Source: Rhyacophila brunnea
Taxonomy: Eukaryota > Arthropoda > Insecta > Trichoptera > Rhyacophilidae
Assembly (NCBI GenBank): GCA_022495005.1
Contig: JAGYXB010000696.1
Span: 62,001-126,000 of the forward strand
Length of the DNA stretch: 64,000 nucleotides
Direction: 5' to 3'
Shown: positions 13,499-23,365 of the stretch, piece by piece
Numbering within the stretch: position 1 is the first letter of the stretch
How the letters are laid out: each line of letters starts with the position of its first letter
Translations under genes and position numbers: made by a program
Notes under the pieces: model-generated
The model's input: only the letters and a program-made list of their open reading frames with translations
Told to the model about the DNA's origin: nothing
The model's database searches: none

Positions 13499-15423
13499 AT
13501 AACATATTGTCAAAAGTGACTTCCCACTGAGCCTAAAGATATAGATAAAAGCAATTTATGCATACGAAACATGGATCATCGATGTGCAGGAGATATCATA
13601 AAATTAAGAATGCAGCAACATTTCTTAAAGAAGTTTGAAAAACCACTGCACTATGACAATTTAAAGAGACTGTCAATCGTGATATAGTAAGTACCTAACT
13701 GCAGTTATTTATAGTATATCAAACCTTCGTACATAATATACATATAGGTACTAGGAGCCTTTGTCACTACACGACTCGTAGGAAATGTACAACGTAAAAC
13801 CTTTACATGCATCAGATTAACAGTATCATTGAATTGCAGTTAGTATAATATAATAGTAATGATATCATTGCGCCAGTCAACAAACATTCCTGTTTACCTA
13901 TAAAATCACGATTTAGTTCATATAAATTTAATAACATAGACTAGTAAAAAATATTAATAGCACGACATATCGAAAATGGTAAATAAGTAGGCAATAAATA
14001 TTATTTAGCACGGTAACTTCTTTCGTAAGCTTCCATGCAGCAATGAATCTTCATATTTGCTACCGATAGTGATAAAAGTGATAAGGTTACCTGAGTTACA
14101 TCATGCCATATTTTTAATAATATCAGTATGCTGCTTATTATGATGATTAATTAGCGATGAGATGACATCACCCGAAGGTATTTTTTTCTGATATCGAATA
14201 ATATCTAACATTAATGACGAATGAAATTATTAGTAATTCTAATGATTAATGAATATTATATGCGATAGGCGATGATTAAATATAATGTCCGGGACAACAT
14301 TTTTTTTAAATCATCCGTCGTATTGTTTATATTGGCAAACCGACAACAGCAACCGAATATGGTCTTCTTATCGGCCAATGTTTGACAAGTGACTTACAAA
14401 ATAACACAATTCAATAAATATTGCGTATTTACTAATTGTCGTTTCAATCTCTTTTTGTTGCAGTGGCATTAAAATGGTTGACAAAAAAAAAACTACCAGT
14501 GTCAAGACACTTTTAAACATTAGCTGGTATCAAATACAATGATTAAGAAATTAGTAATTAATTCAAATTGCAACACTATCTGGGCCTGACGTATTAAATC
14601 ACTAAAGCGTTTGACTTTGTTTTACGTTTGACTGAGCCAGTGACGGAAGTTGCGTAGCTGCCTACGCATCTGCTGCTCTATACATTTCCCTGCATTGCGA
14701 CCTGGATAAATAATGCATAAGTAGGACCTACTTTTCATCGCGGAAAGTATGATTGCAGTATGCAGCTTTTCTGCGCTTTATGCACTGAATAGTTTAGCTA
14801 ATAAGTGAAAAAGTTTTGTACTGTTCCATAGGAATCGGTTTAAGCGACCAAGGTTTCTAAAACCACATAACGTACTATAGGTATTCGTAACAACTATATT
14901 TATGACCGATCGACGAATAACGAAATCAATTATCATAAGATTCATAAGACATCGGTACCTATAATGTATTTCAATGAAAAGCATTAAGAAAATTGATGTA
15001 GCGATGTATGTATGTAGATATCATAAGTGTCAAACAAATTCATGCATTTATAGAACAAGTAACAAAATAGTGGCTTAATAATTACCTAAATTAAGATAAT
15101 GAATGCATGACGACAATTGATAAAACAAAACAACCAAAAGAATACACCCATGATGGTTTTTGTATGGTTTCGAATAAAGTGCCTTCAAGCTGATTCCATA
15201 CAATATAAATATATAAAAAAAGCTTTAAAGCCTTGCTCTTAATCTACAGGTGGAAAACTCCATAAACGAGACCTGGATCAGGACTGAATAAGTTAGGTCT
15301 TTATGAGAGGTGGAAAAATTAATATGATAATAACAGTCGAGTAAAAATACTGTATGCCCTAGCAATAGATAAAAGATTTCTTTTATTTTGTTAACTGTCA
15401 ATTCATGGTGGAACTGCATTGTA
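13499..15423. other. Gene-free AT-rich stretch
   Basis: Minus frames at 14778-14984 and 15225-15419 are short and unrecognised. I see no repeat similarity inside the window and no splice-flanked frame. Confidence 0.4.
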
Positions 15424-15580
15424 TTGTTGTTTTTATTTAATAAAACGCAATTTTTTATATATATGACGGTTGAAAATGTCCCACTGAGGCGGGCGAAACC
15501 GGTCCTAATATATTAATTAAAGTGGAATAAGTACTATATATACAAAAAAAAAATGTCGTTTTATTAAATAAAAACAACAA
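15424..15580. repeat. Short element with perfect 24-bp inverted ends
   Basis: Arms 15424-15447 and 15557-15580 are perfect reverse complements (TTGTTGTTTTTATTTAATAA followed by AACG). The 109-base centre contains CTGAGGCGGGCGAAACCGGT. Its GCGAAACC-GG part resembles the 3' half of the hammerhead-like motif seen on the minus strand at 21536-21571, so it may be a related Penelope-like terminal unit. It has no coding capacity. Confidence 0.7.
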
Positions 15581-17412
15581 GATAAAAGATTGGTTTGATG
15601 ATTATAACGTCGTATATGGACACTGGTAGGCATATGTTTATAATAATTGGTAAGAGTGTTCCTTCTGTCTATCACGTCGCAAATATATCACCCGCCCACT
15701 AATGTGCTCATCTGACTTCATACTTTCTCCCGTCCAGCAGCAACGTCTACCTGTCTACGAGAGGTGCGAAAGGTGTCCGCGTCGCCCCGGGAACAAAGGA
15801 TTCCCTTTCCCCGAACGCAGTAAAACATCAAACTTCAATACGGCATAATGATAATTTACGACTGCGGCGACCCGGCCGAAAGAAATGTAACGTAAGTAGG
15901 TGTGACGAAGGTGAGTTTCCGTTATGTAGGTAAGACAAGAAATCCCACGAATCCCTGGATAATATTTCCTTTTAGGAACATTCCAGAAACTCTTCTCATT
16001 GCCAAAACAATATACTAAGTGGGTTAAACTATAAACAATGATTTCTTATTATTTTACTCCTTTTCGTATATCTACACAGTCTACACGCCTAGAGATATTT
16101 AGGTCTTCTTCGTTTGCTTGACCTTCACTGTTGAGATCGAGACTGATTTGCGATCCCTGCATTCCGCCGCCCGCATAGCCTGAAGTTACCGAGATACCTG
16201 TAATGTCTTTCACTTAGTAGTACCATCGGACCATCGGCCAACAAATATCGTCAATTTTTAAGTAAATAAATCGGGCGTTGCTCATAGATAGATATTTATA
16301 CTACACGATAAATAATTATTATAGTAAAGTAGACTGTTTCTCTATCTGAACACTGCTCACATTACGAGTACTATAAAAGTTACACATATTCAGATTTCAA
16401 TTATTCAGAATTAAGACTGCTTGACAATATTATGGGTATGCATGTAAGTATGTACCTACTTACAGTATTTGAAGAATATTATATTATAATATACTTGTGA
16501 AAATAAACAATAATGTGATATTCGTACGTGTTTAGGTTGAAAGGCTGTTTGCTCTTGCCTCAAGGGGTGTCATATAACAAAGCTCCTATTGCCGGGGTAT
16601 CCTCATTCACAAACCTTACCAAATTTACCTGTGGAATTTTTCACCTAGAAAAAATACTATGCAAGCGCAAGCAATTCGGAATGTTGCAGCGATGATTGAG
16701 ATGATTCATTTACATTGTTAACTTTCGCTATGATCAGGATCTTTAGAATAGTGAATAGACAGTAAAATAATGAATATTTTTCTAATAATAATAAAACTAA
16801 ATTACATACATGTAGTAATATTAATAAAGCAGGCAAAACAATGTAAAAATATTTTGCATGGCATTATTAACTAACCAATTTGTCAAAAAAATAATTCGTA
16901 AACGTTCAAGAATTCACGAAGGCCGGCGACCTGTAAATCTGAAAACATTGAGAGAATGCATAGGGATGGGGATTCAGGAAACAACTAGTTAATTTGACGT
17001 CTATGTTATGTACAATGTATCCCGATCTAAGCTAAGGTACTAAGGTAAAGCACTAGTCTAAACAAAATGTCGGTATTTATTTACGATTCCAACGATAACT
17101 AAATCAAACAATTTCGCTACGAAGGTACATAGATTTTATTGCCAAATAATTATTACAGCACAAATACAGTTAAATACACATATCGCATACACACCACTGG
17201 TGGTAACCACACTTAGCGGACTGCATTTCGCGTACTGTTGGGACTTTATCATACGCTGTGTAGGCTCAATGAATGCGACTCAAGAAGTTTCCGTCCAGTT
17301 AGACCTTCTCTTTACCGCGCTTTGACATTTCCAGCGCTGACCGATTGGATATGCCGCGAATACTTACTTCGAGGACAACGATTAACACCACGTCTTACGT
17401 GAGCGACGTCGG
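15581..17412. other. Mostly gene-free stretch
   Basis: Contains a CpG-rich patch at 15700-15915 (see candidate exon). The remainder is AT-rich and featureless to me, apart from a GC-balanced piece at 17270-17412 leading into the fold-back at 17413. Confidence 0.35.
15739..15912 (+). other. Possible exon (weak)
   Basis: A pyrimidine-rich acceptor-like tract ends in CCCGTCCAG at 15738, and a donor-like GAAG|GTGAGT follows after 15912. Base composition between them is clearly richer in CpG than the surroundings. One frame is open throughout, giving an Arg/Lys/Ser-rich peptide that I do not recognise. It could be a coding or untranslated exon, or an unrelated GC-rich island with chance splice-like words. 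Confidence 0.15.
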
Positions 17413-17539
17413 CGAAGTGATGAGCGGCGCGCGCAACTCAAACGTATAACCGTATAAACGTACAACCAAAAAAAGACTGTTTACGAACATTTTCAGACAC
17501 GGTTATATGTTTGAGTTGCGCGTGCCGCTCAACGCTTCG
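17413..17539. repeat. Fold-back element, 40-bp arms
   Basis: Arms 17413-17452 and 17500-17539 are reverse complements with four mismatches (core GCGCAACTCAAAC) around a 47-base loop, so the RNA or single strand would form a stable stem. A similar word, GTGCGTAACTCAAACGG, follows the repeat at 56630-57052 (near 57090), hinting that this is the end of a transposon family. Confidence 0.7.
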
Positions 17540-18234
17540 TGACACTTCCGAATTGCAGCTGCAACCGCTGGCGGGCTGTTCATCCTCCAATGGTTGTGTT
17601 CATCGTCGCCCAATATCTCACCCACAAGTTGTTAGGTACATATGGCATCCTATAATGATAGATGCTTATATAAAGTCTGTAATTTACTGTTGCTCATTTT
17701 TTATTACTTGGAACCAAACGTAACAATAAACTAATAGGTACCTACCTACCTATATTATCATACATTTGCTTTTGTGGTCAGTTGTAAGTTATCATGTGAT
17801 AATAATTTTGAATAAAAATAAATTTAATAAACTAAAACCGATATGGTACCTACGTAATTATATTGATATCGATATTGATCACAACATAAATATGGAAATC
17901 CCCGAAACTGACCACAGAAATTGACGTCTCGTTTTAGCTATGTATACTAAGAAAATAGTACGTACCTACTTAGTCGTTGGTTACAACGAATTGTCGGACT
18001 TAAAGATACAGGCAGACGTAAATGTCATACGGAACAGGAGAAGTAGTTTTATCTGACGTGTAAATACGTCAACCGCCGTCAAAAGATAAATGAATCGTAC
18101 GATAAAACAGACACGTCTTATTTAGTAGGTACAACTTAATCGTAGGTACTTGTACTGTATTTCTTGAATGCGTGGGCGGTTTATTAAATATACATATTAA
18201 TAGTATAGAGTGACGGTACGAAGGAATCTGAATC
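17540..18234. other. No supported gene
   Basis: AT-rich with several TAGGTACCTA-type words (17735-17850). The plus frame at 17511-17723 starts inside the fold-back arm and is unrecognised. Confidence 0.4.
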
Positions 18235-18302
18235 TAAATTCTAATTGATTTAAGTTTTGTCCATTAACCACCCGGGTTTCATCCTTCGGCATCTTCAGAC
18301 AC
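18235..18302 (-). repeat. Penelope-like terminal remnant, degenerate hammerhead-like copy
   Basis: On the minus strand it reads CTGAAGATGCCGAAGGATGA followed by AACCCGGGTGG, then the TAAATCAATTAG motif. It is a relative of 21486-21575. The site matching the cleavage cytosine is G and stem II is broken, so it would not self-cleave. Confidence 0.5.
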
Positions 18303-21300
18303 TATTGCGTATTCATTAAGAGGGTACATAAGTGAACCGGCAAATAATTTTAAACAGTATGTGGAACGAAATTTCGGCCGCGTTGCCATTCGGAGAGCGA
18401 TAGTCGACCTGTTCGCACGTCAATTTGTTTTGTGATGGCGTCGGAGGAATATATTCTTAAATCGTGTAAAGATGACGTTGTGAAAAAACATTCCGCGTGT
18501 ACTTGAAAAAGAAAACATGTCATTCATACTATTATTATTACGAATATAATAATAAACATAACATAAAAAGGACGCATGTTGAATTTTTATGACAAATTAT
18601 ATTTCGTTCGGCTAGCGTCATTTGCACAATCCGCGCATCGCCTAGTCACGATCTTTTTAGACCATACCTCAACTGAGGTATAGCCTTAATGGTAAATGCA
18701 CACTGTATTCTGTATACAGTTAACTCTCGTTTATATAAAAAAAAAATAAGACAAATTATACAGTACAAAACTTTAATCGATTAGAATATTAATACACACC
18801 ATAATATATTAAATACGCTCCCCAAGTTTAAATAGAATCACGATTACTGGCGGTGGCAGTCGTTGTTAAGTGAATTTAGAATCCGCATGGGCATGGAGGG
18901 GTACATTCAACCAAAACTGAACCATGTCTCCATGAGAATCCGCCGAAGCTTCGGGGTATAATACAGGTATGATCGCTTTACAAACATACGTCAGTCTTTA
19001 GTGACAGATGTGATCACGACTCCATCGTGTTGCTAAGACATATTGTGTTCAGGGTGCCGCCTGAGAGTGCTAAACTCTACTCCCTTCACCACGAATTCGC
19101 ACGCCATAAGCAGAAAGAAAAGATATCTGGCAGTAGGTACTCAGGATCAACAGTAGGTACTCAGGATCAACAGTAGGTTTTCCGGGATCGCCTTTTGGGA
19201 CCGCACTATAGGGGCTGATTATTAGTGGGGAAATAATGAATTCACAGGGCAAGACAGAGTGGGTGATCGATACGGCGCGAGAAAATTCCACGAGACGGGA
19301 AGCGACGATTAATAACACAGCGCGGGAAACTCGGCCCGGAAGAGTAAACATCGAACGGCGACCTGCAAGCTGAGCCGTGCTGGCCGAAATCCTTCCTAGC
19401 AGCGAATACCGAATCCTCGTAAATCAACTTCAACGTCGGTTTATTGCGACGGGACTTTACGATGATTATTAATTTTCACCAAGCGCAACACGACGCTCAT
19501 TTATTGTTTTCCGCGGGTAACTATTTGTTTATTACCCACTTACGACTCCGTTCTTCGTTTGAGAGCTTTATTTAATCGACTGAAACGAAAAAACCCATAC
19601 GCTTAATTTCACATAAAAATGAATTAACACAGAGTTACGCCTACGAGTCCTGAGACCGTAATTAAAAATTACGTAGCTAGGTTTTTTAGTATCGCATAGT
19701 TCAATAATATACTTTGTAGTTAGGTACATCGTAAAAACGTTAGTGTCAACAACCGTAACACGTAGGTCTTAAAATCGCTGTATGTTATACTCATTAAATT
19801 TTATAACCATTGCCATGCTGCGTCACAACAATATGGCGATGTCGAAGCTATTTCAATAATATTCATCCAATTTTACCCAATTATTGATAAAATTATATTA
19901 TAAAATATCAAATTATTGATAATATTAAAAAACGATAATGTTAATAATAATAACCGCATCAAGAGACATTATACGTATATTACTTTATATACTTACATTG
20001 ATGTCTGTGTTTTTGTTAATGTGCGTGAACACGCTCGAGAAGAAGATGTATTATTACAATAATTCCTGAGTAATTATGTAGGTATAATAAATAATATATT
20101 CAATAATTTGCGTCATAGGGGTTGACTAAGTAAATAATGATCACGTTACTTGACAACAAGATGAAATTTTTAAACGATTCATAAAATCTCATTCTCTGAT
20201 GAAGCTTCCTACTTGGAAATGTACCTATACAATGAATTTTTAACCTACTGACAATGCATGAAAGCTTTTGACAGCTTCATAAATAATAATACATAAAGTA
20301 ATGCGTCCTTCAAATACATTTTAATATTTCGTACCTAGTACTTATAGTCGATAAATAAATAAATTAGGGTCTTAACAGAATGACGTTCTCGATCATACTG
20401 CTGTGTCAATAACGACAGCCGATTGATTGATTCTATCATTTCGCGCATTGGACAATACGTATGAACACATACAAATCGCACAGCTGCTTGACATCTACCA
20501 ATAGTACCTACCAATAAATATAACAATGTTAGTAGTTAAAAAACATTTGTCAAAACTCTGCGAGTAACGCAGTCGATAAATCAAATTCGCTTCTGAGACA
20601 GATTTTTAGATCAAGGTTTATCAGTAGGAAACGAATATTATTCCGCTGCTTTCAGAATAAGAACAATATTATATTAAAGTGAGTAGGTAGGTACCTATCC
20701 GAAACCTTGGGTCAATAATATTATTGTCTCCGAACATGCACAATTTATGGAAATTCACAAACATGTTAAACCCAAAGCGATGACATTGTAATGCAACTGC
20801 TATCACAAGTAGGTGTTCTCTCAGCAAATATTACATAATTAACAATGTTGGATTGATTGTACAACTAACAATGATGGTCAAACACGGATTACACAGAGAC
20901 AACATCGCAATCTACGTGCCCGAATTTACCACAATATTATTTACAGGGTTATTATAAACATGTAGATATAATAATTAACTATTTATATTATTCATTATAC
21001 TGTATATTGAAAATAAATATAATAATAAACAGTAGCGTGAGCTCTATAATAGATGTTAATAATATTGTGTATTTATTGTGAAGTGCAAATTAAATATTAA
21101 ATAACTTTACTTCTGCCAGAGGTACTATTGGGTACCTACCTACTAATATTACATCAATATTTTCAAAATATCGCGGATCTACCATACAGTAACATACCTA
21201 TGCCACCCGCCGATATTCAATTACCCTAAGATAATAAGTAATTATTATGCAGCAAAGACTAGGAGGTATATAACATGTGGCTTATTCAATAGAATGACTA

Positions 21301-21485
21301 AAAACAAGTCACCGCACGCCACTGTTAATCAAGTATTTGCATACATATTATATCGATGAAATTACGTAAGAATACAGTCAACCTCGGAGGAATTTTTGAA
21401 GAAATTATTGTTGGAAGATCGAAAAGCTGGAATGAATTTTATCAAGATTTTATTCGGATGTCTGATTAATATTCGAAGTTCAAAA
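18303..21485. other. Gene-free stretch with one GC-balanced island
   Basis: A short direct repeat (CAGTAGGTACTCAGGATCAA, about 2.5 units) lies at 19131-19178. The island at 19220-19580 is listed separately. A CpG-rich patch at 18365-18480 has no good frame. From 19600 to 21480 the sequence is AT-rich and I see nothing in it. Confidence 0.4.
19220..19580. promoter_or_regulatory. Candidate regulatory island
   Basis: About 360 bases of balanced composition with frequent CpG, no similarity to the repeats in this window and no long open frame. It contains homeodomain-type ATTA and TTAT words (GATTATTAATTTTC, TTTATTGTTTTC). Such islands in insect intergenic DNA are often enhancers, but this is inference from composition only. 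Confidence 0.2.
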
Positions 21486-21779
21486 TTAAATTCTAATGGA
21501 TTTAAGTTTTGTACTATTCCATTTGAGTCGTTTTTTGCGACCCGGGTTTCGCCTTTCGGCATCTTCAGGCACTGTGTACACTCACCAAAAGGCAAATAAA
21601 CACTGATAACGAATACCATTAACTCTACCTTATATCAATACAATAAAATAGGTAAAAACTCCATTACACCTATCAAGTCAAGGGTCACAATAAATTGTAG
21701 GTAGTGGATACTTTATTGTATTGTACAATAACAACAATAATTGTGGAATAGTACAAAACTTAAATCCATTAGAATTTAA
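21486..21779. repeat. Penelope-like terminal unit with 36-bp perfect inverted repeat
   Basis: Arms 21486-21521 and 21744-21779 are perfect reverse complements (core TCTAATGGATTTAAGTTTTG). Inside the left arm, on the minus strand, lies CTGAAGATGCCGAAAGGCGA followed by AACCCGGGTC, the type of structured sequence found in the terminal repeats of Penelope-like retroelements. The arm motif also forms the hairpin of the 311-bp repeats at 13188 and 45368. No reverse transcriptase or GIY-YIG frame is present. Confidence 0.6.
21536..21571 (-). ncRNA. Hammerhead-like ribozyme motif (candidate)
   Basis: Read on the minus strand: stem I strand TGC, core CTGAAGA (fits CUGANGA), one extra T, stem II GCC-GAAA-GGC, core GAAA, a self-complementary stem III CCCGGG, then T and the expected cleavage-site C, then GCA, which pairs with the first TGC. 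All core positions of a type I hammerhead are present. Two oddities: the extra base before stem II, and a loopless palindromic stem III, which would favour a dimer. Penelope-like elements are known to carry type I hammerheads with very short stem III. Activity is untested. Confidence 0.35.
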
Positions 21780-21883
21780 ATTCAAATTTCATCAAGTAGG
21801 TACCTTCGGTCGATAATACTTATTAATATCAAAATTAAATATTAAAAGAACATCCCACTATCCGTGAAGAGTCAAGTGTTTAA

Positions 21884-22050
21884 CCAGTGTGTTCTTGCAG
21901 TAATAACGTATGGGTGCGAAACGTGGACCTTTAAATTAAAAAATGTTTAAAAAGTAAGGAGTAACAACGCGTTCTGGAGATACGCACGTCGGGCATCAGG
22001 CACAGAGATCAAACATTGAATAAACGGGTAACGCATCAAACAAGTGTCGG
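21884..22050 (+). mobile_element. Non-LTR retrotransposon fragment (RTE-like)
   Basis: Translation gives CVLAVITYGCETWTF, then after a stop a degenerate RYARRASGTEIKH block. This is the post-polymerase region seen in RTE-type insect elements (TYG-ETW followed by R-MLG-S-D-I). Two stops and no flanking coding sequence: a dead fragment. It abuts a remnant of a different family at 22097. Confidence 0.65.
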
Positions 22051-22096
22051 AAATAACACGACTTAAAGTGGAGATGATGCTTGTGCAAACATTATA

Positions 22097-22378
22097 GTGT
22101 TCTCCATATTTTTATACGGTGTCGAGTCATGGACCCTGGAGACAAGGGGGCGGAAGTCAATTGATGCCTTCGAGATGATGTGTTGGCGCCGAATTCTTCG
22201 TATTTTTTGAACAGAACACAGGACGAACAAGTCAATCATCCAGAGACTGCAGAATACAAATAAAGGAACGGCTCTCGACGATATGTCTGAGATGCATTCT
22301 GCAGTTTTTGGACATAATACTTATTTATTGTCCGGCACGGACCGGACAACCTGGAGAGACTGGTAGTTTTGTTTCCTC
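22097..22378 (+). mobile_element. Non-LTR retrotransposon C-terminal remnant (family B-like)
   Basis: Translation from 22098 gives FLYGVESWTLE, then DAFEMMCWRRILRI, a stop, TNKSII, later FGH and finally DNLERLVV. Order and spacing match the C-terminal part of insect non-LTR polymerases. At least one in-frame stop and several missing bases make it a pseudogene. The DNLERLVV end connects to the kind of 3' tail seen at 6925-7175. Confidence 0.75.
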
Positions 22379-22649
22379 TGTTCTATAAAAGTATCAATAA
22401 GTACTACAAATTTGAGCCATTTTTTCAAGTTGCGTCACCAGCTCCTTATGATTGCTTCTGCTGCCTGCAGACTCTTTACGGCTAAATACCATGAAAAAAT
22501 CGTCAAATCAAATAGATTAAATAATAAAGACATTACAATTTTGAATGGTATGTACTTATGCTTCTCCGTGACAAACATACGGGTAATTGGGTTAATATTA
22601 GTGTCACGTTATTATCTATTTGGTGGTTAAATTTATATCTATATCATCC

Positions 22650-23365
22650 AAACATGAACGACTCCATATTCGACCATTCGGTACCTATGCTGTTTCAATC
22701 ACGACGGGTCCAATCGAATTCACAGTCTATTGGCAGTAATACAAAACAATCGAAATCCGGAACGGTTGTTCCCCGCTGGCACGGTAGCACGACGTATGGC
22801 CGATGGCGGCCGCAAATCTGGTTTACGTGCCGCGATGGGCCGATAAAGGGCTCATTAGTATACCGTAAATCGCAGGAGCTTAGCCGAACACCCCCGCCGA
22901 CCCCATTCCGCCGGCGCTCGACACCGACTACACCTGCATCGCGACCGAGGGATGATATTATCGGCCGGGGACGAACATCGTGTCGTCGACAATTGTCGAA
23001 AACAGGCGCTCTACTAAAAATGTTGCCTATCTTAGGTACTATTAAATGGCAAAGAAAATTAAATATTTTTAAATAACGAAGTGGTGCAAATGAGTAGCCA
23101 GCCTACCGAGCAAATCTGTTTAAAAACTAGATACTTGAAAAAAATACTTGCTCGCGTGACAGACGGGTCGCAGACACGACCCACTATCGCAAGCCAGATG
23201 TGCATTGCTACAATCAACGGGGAAAGATGCACGGATACCACGACATCAATGGTACGGACTACCCATACGAATAGTATGGTAAATGCAGTCTGTAGAGTGG
23301 TTACCATCGGAGTGAGTGTCGTCACGTCACGTATTATGTCATATTTAGCCGACAGTTCGATTTAA
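22650..23365. other. GC-balanced island with the longest open frame
   Basis: Composition changes sharply from AT-rich to balanced. On the plus strand a 172-codon frame (22558-23076) is followed at once by a 94-codon frame (23081-23365), and the minus strand is also open at 23059-23325. The peptides are rich in Arg, Ser, Thr and Pro, with no domain I recognise, and no clear acceptor or donor flanks them. Opening on both strands suggests low TAA/TAG content from base composition rather than coding. A conserved regulatory element is at least as likely as an exon. Confidence 0.25.
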
